Notes: generated by a model from the letters alone, not told the origin. 64,000 bases of DNA from Azolla caroliniana (GCA_043228905.1 JBHGNT010000003.1:19654001-19718000); one strand, 5' to 3'. Shown: positions 22,757 to 35,838, numbered from the stretch's first letter. Numbers and translations are program-made.

Positions 22757-23045
22757 TGTTGGGAATTCGGTCCCTCCAGATGGGATCCGGGTGAAGAAAC
22801 CGGATCGAGTGAATCCGGATGGATCCGATTCAAACCGGATCCAAGGACATATTTGTAAATATGTTAGAGTAAGCCCACTGAGGCTATATTTGTAAATAAC
22901 CCTAAGGTCATATGAGTTTAAATATGACTTCTATACAAATACAAAATGGGGAAGAAATATCCTATTAAGGTCATATGAGTTTAAATATTAAGGTCATATG
23001 AGTTTAAATATGACTTCTGTAAAAATACAAAATAGGGAAGAAATA
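22757..23045 (+). mobile_element. LTR fragment related to the 52.3-kb copia LTR
   Basis: It begins TGTTGGGAATTCGGTCCCTCC and keeps the family blocks GACATATTTGTAAATATGTT, GAGGCTATATTTGTAAATA and AAATATGACTT, all present at 52322-52870. The 54-bp minisatellite is reduced to one or two degenerate CCGGAT units. A short duplication of AAGGTCATATGAGTTTAAATA lies near 22911-23010. Confidence 0.65.
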
Positions 23046-23059
23046 GGATATTTGATTGC

Positions 23060-24960
23060 TAAAAGAATAAGCAAACTTCCATCCTGGTATTTTGAGAAAA
23101 CATGGCTATAATGTGAAGCTAGCTCATATTGTCCTTCAACATATTAGCTTTAAAACATTCCACACATGTTTAACACTAATACTCATGTTAGATTGATTCG
23201 TAGTTTCTTGTGGTCCGGTAAAATGGAAGGCAATGCTACGTCTAAATTGAAATGGGATGTTATTACCTTACCTCATTCTAAAGGAGGATTAGGTATTATT
23301 GATCCAATAGACCAATCAAGAGCACTATTAAGTAAAATGTTCATTAGAGGATTTATTTTGGGGCAAGAGATATGGAAAGTATTATTACTTGAGGGTTGTT
23401 CAGCTTGCTCTCCTCGATTAGGTGCCCCTTGGTCCAAGGATGTAAACTGGATATTTCGGGAAATTTTCCAAGTACCTTCAAGCAATAGATGGGAAGAAAA
23501 ATTTATTAGGACACTATTTTCAGCATGGAAACAAGTGTTACCTGGTTTGATTCGCAATCAACCCAACCCCAAACATTATCTTGAGTATCTCAAACAAAGG
23601 ATAGTCTAGAACCCGTTGTTTACAACATCAGATGGTTTAGTGTTGGGTTCTAGACAATGGTTATCCTAGGGAAAAATCAGTTAGGACCATGCAATAATTT
23701 TTATGGTGTTCATGGGAAGAGCAAAAAGAAATCCTAGATAATATGCATGGCGGTCAATATAATGTATCAACAAATTCAAGAAGCTATGAGTAGACTCACC
23801 ATACTACCCAATAACTCTAACCATAGATGGGTGCGGGTTTTTTCAAGATTGGAAGTACTCTTGGTTGTTAAGGGGTATTCACAAGATAAGACCTACTGAT
23901 TTTTTGAGGTGGATGAAACAAATCAATTGTCTCAGTTGGGGGAAATGGTGATAGATTACCCTCATGCTATTGAACACAAGATAAGGGTCATCGGATATGC
24001 CGATCGTAAATGGTATATTGATCCACTGATAGAGGAAATAAGGGCACATTGCAAGTTGTGGGTGTTGGCTAAAAAACCAGTATTCAGATTAGATTGGAAC
24101 CCAATTGATTATCAGTGGACAGATCCTTTTACGAGTAACAAGTTCAATTTCTTCCAATGTTCTGTACAGTTGTGAAGACATGTGCTTTCAGATTCACGGA
24201 ATGTGTTACCGGCTACATTTCAATATTGGAATAAATAAAGTATTACTCCCCAATTCCTAGCAAACTTCTGGGTTATCTTAAGGGCAAGAAAATAGCCACA
24301 CCAAATATTGCATGTACAATGGTTACTTGTACATCGAGCCTTGCTGGTTGGCACATGGTTGCATAGGATGGGCGTATATTCTGGTTGTGCTCGATGTCAT
24401 TTACAAACGGAAACTCAAAAACATTGTTTATAGGAATGCATTGAGTCTCAACCGATATGGCAATGTCTCCTTAGAATTTTTGCTAACTATTTTCCCCCAT
24501 TGATATTCACTTGGGGCATGGTGGTTTGGACATCACTTATCCATGACGCGTTCCATTATGACATTGAATCTATGGAACATGGATTTTACACTAAATTTGT
24601 AAGTGTTCATGCATTACAATTACTATCATTATAGTTTTCAGGAATACGGAAGGAACTCCAACTAGTATGGGAGATAGTGAGTAGTACGACTGTATATCAC
24701 ATCTAGAAGGCTAGGTGCTCTCTCATTTTCTATCAACTTAAAACATCATCAGTTGAATTAGTTTCAAATATTTGTTTAGACATAGTTCATACTTTGATGG
24801 GTCAGTGGGATGGTATAGTTGGAGATTATGATGCTAAAATTGCTCAATGACATGAGTTTCTTATCGTCTAGACAACTACTCTATTCACAACATCCAATTA
24901 TGGCACTCCTTATTGACATTTTCAACCTACGAAATGGTTGTTTCCCCTGTTAATCACTTA
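23060..24960 (+). pseudogene. L1-like LINE ORF2 C-terminus, degraded
   Basis: Plant L1-type reverse transcriptase tail: SFLWSGKMEGNATSKLKWD and SKGGLGIIDPIDQSRALL near 23200-23340. A zinc-binding RT-associated region (zf-RVT) follows near 24300-24520: QWLLVHRALLVGTWL, then Cys/His residues in CARCHLQTETQKHC. The terminal block LDIVHTLMGQWDGI lies near 24775-24825. Many stops and shifts break the frame; the catalytic RT core is absent. It belongs to a clade also represented at 33.1-33.3 kb and 37.5-38.5 kb, distinct from the LINE at 49.4-51.5 kb. Confidence 0.75.
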
Positions 24961-25335
24961 GAGTTTAAAATCTTGTTAAATGTTTACACTAATGACAGGA
25001 TATCTTCTTTAATAATAATAATACTCATGTTAGAGCTTAGTTACATGTTATAATAATTAAATATACCATAACATGCTAGAATATATGGAATGACATTATA
25101 ACCGTTGACATATTCAAGCATCAATCATAGTCACAAACATTAATGTGGCACATTTGACAAACATGATTGAATAAATGTTTAGAGCATTAACTTAGCATGT
25201 CAGCAGAAATTTGATAATGTTAACTAAGAAAATGTTGATGTTTAAAAATATACTAAAAATGTTGAACGTTATACATAATACATAACCCTAAAGAATGAAT
25301 GGAAGAAAACATTCACTTTGGGTTTGCTTCAAAAC
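24961..25335. other. 3' flank of the methyltransferase-like gene
   Basis: AT-rich, containing the expected 3' untranslated region on the minus strand; nothing else recognised. Confidence 0.4.
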
Positions 25336-26685
25336 TTAGAAAGGGCGAGGTGGTTTCTCCAAAATAGCAGAAAAGAACATCTCATTCTTCTCGAGCTTAT
25401 CAGTCTTACGCACCACCACCCACTTCAGCTTCTTGTAGTTTAGTTGCAAGAACATATAGAGATAGTCATTGAGGTCTTCTGAATTGCAAAAGAAGCGATC
25501 AATCCAAAGAAGACCCCCAGGATGAAGGACACGATCCCAATCAAAAATGATAAAATCAAGAAATTGTAAGTCGATCCATCCATCGAAGAGGAGATTGGTG
25601 TGAATGAGGTCGAGTGTGTTGTCAAAAAAAGGGAGGCGTTGGTTAAGAGAGATATAGAGAGGGATGAGGCCACGAAGAGCAATGAACTCATTAAATGGGG
25701 CACCAAGGTTGAGTGTGGAAGTAACAATGGTCACATTGTGTTCATACATGCGAGCTGCAAATGTACCTACACTAACACTATAATCGAGTCCAATGCGAAT
25801 TTCTCCAAGTGGCTTGAGAGCAAGGACATCAACGATGAGGAATTCAGGAGACTCCCCACTATAATCAAGATTAGAGTCATCTATAACCATCCAACGAGGG
25901 CTCTCATGGGATTCAAGGTCAAAGCATGAGGTACATTTTGAGAAACCCTTTTGTGTTGCATTGACAAGGCACTTGAAGCTTCGACAAGTGTACTTACTCC
26001 ACCGGATGTTTTGGTCATCAGGTATGTCCCAAAGAGAGTGAGGCAAGGGTGTGGGTCTTCGATAGTATTTGGGGCTAAGGGCTAGGCATCGTCGACGTGG
26101 CAAAGGGTCACAACCATGTACCATCAAACGTTGTCCGAGTGGCCAATCATCTTTGCACATGTCACCCACATCATAATCCATGTACTCTTCAAGCTCTACT
26201 TTCATAGACACACAAGCATGCCCAATAGCACCAAGTGTTGCATAAGCCCCCATAAAGTTCTTCCTCTTATGCCTATTCTGCTTGAGCTTAAGATACTTTT
26301 TAATCTCCTCTGTCTTAAAGAAGCTAACTAAGGGTTGGGATGAGTCCACATCATCGTTGTCATCATCATTATCGCCACTCTCTCCATCACCACCAATTCT
26401 AAAAGTGGGAACAAATTTAGTGACCAAGAAACTCTTCACTAAATCCAAGGCCATTATAGATTCAGAATAAATGATAGTATCTTTCTTCTCTAATTTTTCT
26501 TGGCCCATTCTATGGGTCATTTTAGATTGGATCTCCTCGATCTTTTCCACCATCACGAACACTTCATCGCTCACTTCATGCTTGGGTGTGAGACCACTCA
26601 ATTTGTATAGGCTCATTGCACTAATCACCACCACAATGGTGGTCACACCCATTAATATAACTAGATTCCTCTTAAGGTCCACCAT
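25336..26685 (-). CDS. Membrane-anchored methyltransferase-like protein (At1g29790 type), SAM motif altered
   Basis: Intact single-exon frame of 449 aa. Residues about 6-28 form one membrane-spanning segment near the N-terminus (NLVILMGVTTIVVVISAM), giving a type II anchor, probably Golgi/endomembrane as in related plant methyltransferases. A short coiled-coil-like stretch and an acidic run (100-115, GESGDNDDDNDD) follow. The family block YMDYDVGDMCKDDWPLGQRLM...GCDPLPRRRC lies at about 168-200; PLPHSLWDIPDD and a Trp/Tyr-rich Cys region follow. The C-terminal domain keeps GTFAARM, NVTIVTSTLNLGAPFN, QRLPFFDNTLDLIH and VLHPGGLLWIDRFFC. The glycine-rich SAM-binding motif I, usually IGGGTG in this family, reads DYSVSVG (301-307). 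The substrate is unknown. The unbroken frame suggests selection, but methyl transfer is doubtful. Confidence 0.85.
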   Translation of the reverse strand: MVDLKRNLVILMGVTTIVVVISAMSLYKLSGLTPKHEVSDEVFVMVEKIEEIQSKMTHRMGQEKLEKKDTIIYSESIMALDLVKSFLVTKFVPTFRIGGDGESGDNDDDNDDVDSSQPLVSFFKTEEIKKYLKLKQNRHKRKNFMGAYATLGAIGHACVSMKVELEEYMDYDVGDMCKDDWPLGQRLMVHGCDPLPRRRCLALSPKYYRRPTPLPHSLWDIPDDQNIRWSKYTCRSFKCLVNATQKGFSKCTSCFDLESHESPRWMVIDDSNLDYSGESPEFLIVDVLALKPLGEIRIGLDYSVSVGTFAARMYEHNVTIVTSTLNLGAPFNEFIALRGLIPLYISLNQRLPFFDNTLDLIHTNLLFDGWIDLQFLDFIIFDWDRVLHPGGLLWIDRFFCNSEDLNDYLYMFLQLNYKKLKWVVVRKTDKLEKNEMFFSAILEKPPRPF

Positions 26686-28799
26686 TGGTTTTGCCTACTG
26701 AAACAATCTTAATTAAGTGTGATTTGGCATTGAAGAGATAATTATTGGAGTGATTAGAAGGGATCATAAGGACACTAGTTTTAGGTGAAAGAACAAAGAC
26801 AACTTTTGTGAAATCCTTTCATAGATCCAATAAACTCATCAACTGTGCTATTGAACGTGGCATGTCCCTTTATTACTATTCATAAATATTATTAGGAGAG
26901 AAGAATAAAGAAACACTATAAGTTAAAAAAAATGACTTTGTATGTATATAGGTATTTTTCCTTTATTATTATTGTAGCACTATATTGATTTGTAAAGTGT
27001 CGATGTTTTGAGATCTCGTGTCTTGTGCAATCCATCATGTGCTCAAAATGTTTATTGGCTTGTTGCTCACTATGCTTTTGCGCCAATGGTTAGCATAAAC
27101 GGCCAAACCAATCACACATGATTGTAGTTAAGAGGTAAATTTAGTTTTAAATGTCGGAGACCTTTCGAGAATGATAGGTAAAAGAAGAAAAAAACTCAAT
27201 GCAAGGATGAATGCACAAATTGAGAAATGGGAAAATAATATATAGTAACTTGACGCATTGAAAACGAGTTGTATGCGTCTACAGATATGAAGGGGGATAT
27301 GATTGTACACAATTGAGCGTGACAATGAATTAAACAATCTTTGATGAGTATCTAGGCCAAAGGCTTAGTTAATAGCCACACACTCCCACATTAAGGGCAT
27401 ACCAACATCTCTTGTCCATAAAGAAAAACAAACCTCAACACATGAAATATTTGGTGAATCATCTCAATATAATCACCGTGCTAGTGATTTCTTTTTTGTA
27501 ATCCCTTAATTTCCATTTGATTTTAACACTTTTCAATCCGTTGCACTAGAGTCAAAGGCATACATAAATGGTAAAAGATTATTCATCCTTTCATGTGCAT
27601 GTATGGGCTAGATATTTAATTCAAAAGTACCTAAATTTAGGCTCTTGGAAGATATAGATCATGTGCAATATGCATGTCTATATGTATATAAAATTTCATG
27701 GCCTTCTAGAATTTGTAACATGAGTTCTCAAAATTTTAAACGAATAATGGCAATATATTTGTGAAACATAGTTAATCATTTCAATGTGCAATTTACATTT
27801 GTTTTGTGCATGATCATGCCAATGTTTCTCATTGAAAAGTTTTAAGTGGTTTCATGTTATAAATACAGAATTTTGCCCTTTTTTCATGATTCACTCTATT
27901 TGGTATTTTTGGAATACCCAACCCATGAAAACCCAAAGAAGTAAGTAGGCCTATGATGCCATCCGTATCCAATGTAATTTGAATGCCAAATCCTTCGAAA
28001 TTTATCAATGAATGAGATTCATTAGATAGTCTAAAGTAGTAGAACGTATACTATGAAAGTTCACATATAATTATTCATCGATTACCACTCAAAAGTATTT
28101 AGGAATGCCATTTATGTTGTGTATGTTTCAATCAATGTTTGCAATGTCCCTAGTCCTTAGGCTTCATGTTAGGAGGAAGTGAATGTGATATGCTACAACT
28201 AGATTTTTCATTCTCAATTGGAGAATGATGAGTGCACCTTTGGTACCTTATCTATTTTCGCACCCCCATTTTCTAATATCACTAGTAGTACATTCCATAT
28301 GGATATTTCCCATGCCCTAAGAACTTGTTTTGCACCTTTTTAGTGTTTAATGATGTGATTACAACAATTTGTATTGTGACACGTGCAAATGTAGTAAGAA
28401 TTACTATAAATAGCACTAAGTATAATTAATGTAATCAACACTAAGCATGAGATGTAGAATGGTTGCAATGGAAGGGTTTACAATGTAAGGTCCTCTTAAT
28501 GTCTAGATAAGTGATCATGGGTTTATCAATAGAACCCAATTACTTATAGCAATATGGACAATATAGAGATAATTATGATAGTTTGGCTCATACACAGGTC
28601 ATGGATGGATGGATCATGAGCCAACCTTGGAAGTAACATTTGAAGAAAGGTCACTATTGAGAAGCTCATTGTGGATGAAATAAGTTTGATTTATATATGT
28701 TGAATAAAATGTACAATCACATATTTGAAAGTAAACATAAGATGTAAAAAAGAAAATCATAAAAAAATCCTCCATTGATATTAAAAGAGTCCACGATTA
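26686..28799. other. Promoter flank and unassigned AT-rich spacer
   Basis: The first few hundred bases hold the putative promoter of the minus-strand methyltransferase-like gene; I cannot place a TATA box with confidence. The rest shows no coding resemblance or repeat structure. Confidence 0.4.
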
Positions 28800-29640
28800 C
28801 AATGAATATTGCATGAGAATGTGGTTGCATCAAGTTTTAGACCTGATTTTAGAATACATTTGGTTCAACATTGGACAACCATATATCCATTGGTTTATTC
28901 CAAACCCTTTTATCATTGCATTCCAAGATGCAATGTCCCTTGCAGGCTACACAACATTTTGCATATAAGTCGACCAAATTGCATCCAACAAAAATATCTT
29001 TTTCATATCCTTTCAGAAGGATTTCAATATGTATTTTTTACCTTCATTGAGAGCATAAATGCTACTACATACTTTTAAGACAACAACATATATGCCATAG
29101 TCCACATGTATCTTTTCTAAATACAATTTTTCGATACATTTTCCTACACGTGAGCTATATCCACAAACTAAGAGTCCAATAATTAGTGCATTCCATGAGA
29201 TGCCATCATGTTTAGACTTATAAAAAACCATGCATGCATCTAGAAGATACTTGCATTTGGTATACATGTCAACCAGCATACTAGCAATAAACCTATCATT
29301 CTCATATCCTGCCAATAAGATCTGGATATGTATCTTTTGTCCAATAATTGACTTCAAATTGCCACAAGCTCTCACTATACATGTCAATGTGATGACATCA
29401 GGAAATAAAGCATCTAATTGAATCTGTGTAAAACAATGTAGCACTTTGTTATCTGGCCCAAACTCGGCATATCCTAAAAGCAATGTGTTCCACAAGACTA
29501 GATCTTGATTTGGCAATGAATCAACAAATCTCGTGCCTCTTCTGAAATCTCCATGTGTAATTTTCGTCCTTTTGGCAAGGTTTTCAAGGTGATGCAAGAT
29601 TTTAGGACGCTTGCATATATGACAGAATTTGGAGGAACAT
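28800..29640 (-). pseudogene. PLS-type pentatricopeptide repeat (PPR) gene fragment
   Basis: The minus-strand frame 29597-29013 reads tandem PPR signatures: DLVLWNTLLLGYAEFG, PDVITLTCIVRACGNL, GQKIHIQILLAGYENDRFIA, SMLVDMYTKCKYLLDACMVF and ISWNALIIGLLVCGYS. These are typical of organellar RNA-binding PLS proteins. Homology continues below 29013 after a TAA in another frame (LLKGYEKDIFVGCNLVDLYAKC) to about 28800, and a little above 29597 (ASVLKSCITL-like). No start, no E/DYW domain, and stops plus frameshifts show it is a dead fragment of a larger gene. Confidence 0.75.
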
Positions 29641-32600
29641 TGTCCACTATCATTTCATCCATAAATTTCATGTAGTTTTTCGTAAACTTGATCCATTTAG
29701 TTCTCTTATATCAAAGTTTTTTATTATACAACTAAGATATAGTAAACCTTATCGGAAATAAAATATAAATTACACATATATTAGAGAATTAGAAGTGTCA
29801 TGCCATGTATATACATGCTCTAAACAAGAAAAAGTGTATAAAGACCTCATATCAAAGAGGTGGAGATCATCATGTGAGAGATAAAATAGTGATATTGTAT
29901 TCAACAATTAATACAAACTAATTTATATCTATTCCACGTTAAGATCATCCTCTATATTATTTTTCTCTATCTATGTTAAAACCTTTCTATTCAAATATAA
30001 CTAACAATATTGAATGAGAAGACATTAATCCGCGTGCTTGCCAAAAAGACCATGTCCCAATTGTTTTACATGCAATGAAAACACTACCTTTAAGGTTATT
30101 TTACTCACTTCGTGAGGTGGGGGCGGGACTCAACACCCACTTTTGGTCTTAAGGAGCACTTGAGTGTTGATCCAAGCAGAAGACATTGTTAGGTGGGGAG
30201 TTTGGTTGGGGTAGCAAATATGTTAAAAGATAATGCACGTGTCTTAAGATGAGCTCAAGGAGAACAAAATTTTCAATTCAAATACAAACTATGACAACAT
30301 GAATGATCTATCCTTTAGTCTTTCACAATTTGAAGCAAGAGGTGTTAGAATAGTTACCACAAGGATAACTAGCTTGTGGCAACCAAGAGAATCATGAAAA
30401 ACACCATAGGTTCCAAAGATTTTGCATATTTATTGGGATGCTCCTTCACTTAAGAGTGACAACTATATCCCTTCATTTGGTTCTAAGTAGGAAAATTTCC
30501 CAAGCTAACATTGCTCCTAATTAACAATTGATAGGATGATCAATCATTAATCGAGGGACAAAAGTAATTAATTCCTACCTCATTGATGAATTGGGAGTTG
30601 TATGGTAGTTAAAGCATTAGATGGCTAACTATGCTTAAGAAATTGTACGTTGGGCCTAATTAAATCCTAGGAGTATTTTTGTAACTTTTGTCAAAAATAA
30701 AGGGTATCCTAGTGAATATATCAAAGATATAGCCTTTGTTAAAGAATATGCAATGATTTAATTTTCATCAATGGCCCAAGTTTATGGCTTTATATGTAGA
30801 TAAAACAATAAAGTGCCCATAGAACATATGCTTTGGAAAGGCTTCTAAGAAATCAACGCATGTTGATGTCACATATTCATCGAGTATCAAAATCAACTAT
30901 CTTCTAAATTTCCAATAGTAAAAGGATTTTATTACAAATATGCGTGGAAAGTCAAAGAAAATGAATTGTAAATCATTGCACTTTGCAACTATTATCCATC
31001 CCCATGATACTCATTGCACTATTTGTTTTCGAAGATATAATATGATGATCCTCGAAAAATGATCCTCCTTTCATCATGAAAGGATAACATAGATGATCAA
31101 CCCATGACATGCTAACTTGGGTGAATTGCACAAGTAGGTACACAATTGACTATAAAATAAATTATCTTCATTTTCTAGGGCCTTTAAAATATATAAATTT
31201 TTTGTACGTGCATCATGGAAATCAATACATGAATAAACATTTCTTTATACTTAAATATCGAACTCATCATGTAAGATATTCGTCAAAAGTATTTGTAATT
31301 AATTAGTTACCATGCATATATGTATGTTTGAAACATTTTTTGAGAAACACACTTATATGTAAGAGGACATACAATCATACCGTGAGAGTTTTTGCCACTC
31401 AAACCTAAGGGAAATTTCCATTGGCCCATGTATGTATAGGTTCGATTCACAACATGCGAACTAGATCCCATTCTCAAATATTGGACTCATTTTCGGTAGG
31501 CTTACACCTTCAGGCAAAAATAACCATGTTAGTACAACGTGGGATACCTTGCTTCACTATCCATTATTTATTTCGGAATAATACGCCTTGATGTGGATTA
31601 TTTTCTTGTAGCATTTCAATGGTCATCCCTTTAGGCATGTGTTTTGGCAGTTTGATGAGGGAGAATGACAATTGGTGCTAGCCACGTGGCATCTCTCACA
31701 AATTGGATGAAGCAAACTTGGAGCAACTTGTCAATTTCCTTTTGTAAAATCACCATGTAGTTCAAGCCATCCATAATGACATTGTTGAATTGTCCTTCGG
31801 CTAGAGTTTATGTCAATACCATAATTTGCGGTCTAATTAACACTGCATATTCTAGTAGGACCAAACAAATATATCCTTGCGATCATCCACCAAGTCGACC
31901 ATCTCCCAATGGAAAGGAGAAGGTAATACCTTTGCAAAATTGTCTAGTTGCAACATGCCATCTATGTCCAAATAATCTCCTCAAGCTAGATTTCATCCAA
32001 AACAGGGGCATATTAGTGGGATTAGTGAAGTAGAGATAGTGTGTGGCCTACAACATGGTTGACCAACACTAAGGGTTAGTGAAGTATGATCTTGAGTGTG
32101 TTGTTGCATTGCAACACTAAGACATGTTTCAAAGTAATGGATACCGAACCTTCCATGAGGGCTAGTGACATTGCATGGTTCGCCATTAAATCTTGTGAGG
32201 CCATGCTAACTAACCTCATTGTAGTAGACGATAAGCCGTTTTTGTCGTCTTTTAACTCCACATTTCTGCATTCTTCCATGGTGAAAACCAATTTCACCTT
32301 TTCATATTCTTGATGTTTACATTGGAAACTCGTTATTGATCTTGTGAATTGATTAACTCTTGCTATTTCAAAGCTTTGTTTGTGTGATTTTATTGTTGTG
32401 TGGTGACATGCACCAAGTCAACCATGCAAGCTCTGATTAAATTTTTAGAGTTGGCCTCATCCCCTTGTAATCAATTAGTTACTTGTTTTGGTTGGGGGGG
32501 CACTCGAATTGAGCAAGAGGTGAGGGTTGGATTTCTTATACCAAAGATGATGACAATGATGTTAGGAAGTATATGGCTACAAGCTTGCATTTTAGGGTTC

Positions 32601-33079
32601 GAGTCCATTGGTCAAGGAGTGGTTGCCAATCCCAACAATACGAATTATATACGTGCATGAAATGAATCTCATTGTAATCATAATCCTAGTCTAAGTCATG
32701 GTAGGGACAATTTTCTTCTTACTATTGGTTTGCAATAAGAGACATGGTAGGAACAAACATATTTCACAATCATAATCATGGTGTAGGGCTCAATACTAGT
32801 GACATCCACTACTATCATAAATGTGGTATGGCACACAAGACTATGGTTTCCTATTTTATTTTTTCCAACAATGGTTTATATTATGTCTAAAGCTATTTAC
32901 ATGATACTTCAACATAGATGTTTACCTTTTCAACCGCTCTTAGACTGCCATTGACATACATAACCCCCAAAGCAGTTGTCAGTGGAGGAAATACACAGAG
33001 AGGTGGTTGATACCTTCAACGTATACAACCATTAACCATCCAGAATACATTCTTCCTTTCCCATCTCTTCTTAAAAACC
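29641..33079. other. Unassigned AT-rich spacer
   Basis: No recognisable gene. Open frames at 31776-32033 and 32400-32660 give low-complexity translations without family resemblance. Confidence 0.4.
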
Positions 33080-33310
33080 TCTTGCTTTCGAAAGCCTACA
33101 TCTGAATCGCTTTGATAGCATCATATTCTCCTTTTAGTGTATGCACCAAGGTCAACCAAATCTCCTTGACTACATCCACAACATTCCATTGAATTTGTTG
33201 AAATATCCTTCGACATCTACTAGTCCACAAACCCCATAAGGTTATGGAACTAATCGCCTCCCAAAGCACCCCATTTTGTACTGAATTAATAGGCATACAT
33301 GGCAACACTT
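33080..33310 (-). pseudogene. L1-like LINE 3' fragment
   Basis: Minus-strand translation SSITLWGLWTSRCRRIFQQ and VKEIWLTLVHTLKGEYDAI parallels the C-terminal block of the LINE relic at 24680-24830 (IVSSTTVYHI...LDIVHTLMGQWDGI). Short and bounded by unrecognised DNA. Confidence 0.65.
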
Positions 33311-33908
33311 CGTCAACATATCGAACTCTTGTATATAATGGAAAGTTAACCTTTTCTTTTCCATAATCTTGTACAATTTCCTATTTTATTTTATTTGTTG
33401 TCGTTGTCATAGTTAATCCCCCATTCTAATTGTGACTTCCTCCTAGGTGGTCATACTAGATAATGACTAGTTACTAGTTCCAGAAGGAGGATATTGGCCA
33501 TAGTTTTGGCCAATAATTTACACTTGCGACACTCAACCATTGCATTTAGGAATGACAAAGAATGCATTAAATTTGTAACATATAGTAACTTGGTGGTAGA
33601 GTGATCAATGTTGAGACATTATGCATTGAATTGATTGGAAAATATGGAGATCTTGATCAATGAGACATGTTTGGTTTATCATATTCATGGTAAAATATGA
33701 ATCATCTACATTTGGTTCATGTCGAGGACATGCCCCATCAATGCTTGATGGTTTTGTTTGAGACGCCAAGAAGAGTAGTTTGTAGGGGATTCCACAACAC
33801 CAATAGAATGTGCTTTTAAGGAAGACCTTAAAAACAAGTGGGCAACATATGAGGAGTCAATGAAAGTAGATGGCAAAGGCATTGATCCCTTGTTGACTTG
33901 ATAAATTT
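33311..33908. other. Unassigned spacer
   Basis: Nothing recognised between the LINE fragment and copia B. Confidence 0.4.
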
Positions 33909-34411
33909 GTATTTGTAAAACGATTACGTATGCGGAAGCGTTATATGCGAACACTGCCGGCTCGACCAGACAACAGAAAACAGACAGTTATGTAAACACA
34001 AATTAGGAGAGAGAGAGAGAGAGAGAAGGAGAGAGCAGACACAAAAAACTTTCTATTACAAGAATAACACAATACTCAGTACATACAATGTGCTCATAGA
34101 GCACTTTTTTATACAAGCCCTGACGAGTGGGATGACACAAGTACTATATATACTTTAATGCTCATGAATGAGCCTGACACTGATTAGCCTATAATAGGCC
34201 TATTTACTAAAATAGGCATCTAGGCTATCTAATGACTTGTTGGATTCCATCCGACTCAACCAACCGATTTGGCATACCAACTTATTCGGCCTACCAGCCG
34301 ATTCGGCTTTCAGCTTATTTGATCAATTCGGACCTAGTCAATCGGCCTTCATCTGATCCAGCTCTCGGCTTCTTCATCCGATTCGGCCCATGTTGAGCTT
34401 GTCACTCAACA

Positions 34412-35400
34412 CTCCCCCTCAAGCTCAACTTGAGGTCCTGATGTGTCAGCTCCAACCGGTTCTAACCTCTAGCTTCTCCTGGCATCTTCACGCCTTGCTC
34501 GCGCTCCTCGTCCAGTCCGGTCCCGTGTCCCACGACCCTTCTGGTCCAATGCTTCTTGACCTGTCCAGTTCCGCGCACCTCGACCCCTACGATCGGCATG
34601 TATGCTCTGCAGGCCCTTATCAGCTCCCTTGTTGTTGCGGTATTGGCGTCCCTCGACCCATCGACTTCTCCATATCGACATCGGCTTCGGTTGTCTCCTT
34701 GTTTGCTTGGCCCTCATGTGATTCACCTCTTCCAAATCACTCTTCTCTACTGGATCATCTGTCTCCAATCTGTTACCACTCCCGGCTGAGTTGGTTGTTT
34801 CCAATTCGTCCACTTCCAGGGGACTGCAACTCGAAGAAGAACGACATATTCTCTCTTACGCAGACCACCATTCGGAATGATCTGAATCTAAACGCTAGCC
34901 CTCTGAGGCAGACCTGCGCCATTTCGTCCTCCTCGATGGTCATGTTGATGGAGGCGAGGGAGTCGTAGATCTCCTTGATCTGGGCAGTGTAGTCGACCAC
35001 ATACAAATCTTTCTACCGGACATTGCTGAGTTCATGTCTGAGCTGCAACTTCCTAGCCATTGTGCTCGTAGCGAAAATCCGTTTGAGATTCGCCTACGCA
35101 TCTTCTAGCATCTTGGCATCCCAGACATAACTCAATAATTGGTCGCTCGCTACCTGTTCCCAAGCAGTATAGGACTCTGCTCACAAGATCCAAAGCAATA
35201 CATGACTCTGCTCGCTACTTGTTCCCAAGCCGAAAAACCTTTGTGTGTCGACTCTGGTGCTGCATCATTTGCTCCTTCGATGTAACTCTAGTACCTGTGT
35301 CCAAGCAAGTATTGGTGCATCTCGTACGACCAAGATGCGTAGTTGCTCCTATCAAGTTTTTATGTCGGAAGTGAGCTTCCCATGCCTCTGTCCATGTTCT
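34412..35400 (-). pseudogene. Copia B fused gag / C-terminal-tail remnant
   Basis: Minus strand: gag from about 35394 (similar to MDRGMASS of element C) with stops, including the block EIYDSLASINMTIEEDEMAQVCLRGL near 34900-34975. It runs to FFELQS near 34825, then joins directly to the pol tail (ETTNSAGSGNRLE, then GRGTRDRTGRGARARRE). The tail ends QVELEGEC at the LTR, as in A. The junction near 34814-34826 marks a deletion of roughly 3.5-4 kb relative to A. Confidence 0.75.
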
Positions 35401-35582
35401 TGTCTTTTCTTCTCCGGAAGACGAAGGCTCGTCTCTATGCTTGTTCGTCGTCGGTTGCAAAGGATTCTTCTAACCCTCACGCTCTGATACCATGTAAAAT
35501 GGTTACGTATGCGGAAGCGTTATGTGCGAACACAACCAGCTCGGCCGGACAACAGAAAACAAACAGTTAGGTAAACACAGAT

Positions 35583-35585
<3 letters not shown>

Positions 35586-35630
<45 letters not shown>
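35586..35630. repeat. (AG)n microsatellite in copia B LTR
   Basis: Pure AG run, longer than its counterpart in the left LTR (about 34010-34027). Confidence 0.9.
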
Positions 35631-35633
<3 letters not shown>

Positions 35634-35838
35634 AAATGAGCAGACACAAAAAATCTTCTATTACAAGAATAATGTAGTACTCAGTACATACAATGTGCTC
35701 ATAGAGCATTTTTTTATACAAGCCTTGATGAGTGGGCTGACACAAGTACTATCAATACTTTAATGCTCATGAATGAGCCTATAATAGGTCTATTTACTAA
35801 AATAGGCATCTAGGCTATCTAACGACCTGTGGGATTCC

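Noticed and set aside
31776-32660. Series of short open frames as a broken gene
   Set aside because: Translations are low-complexity and do not resemble any family in any frame.
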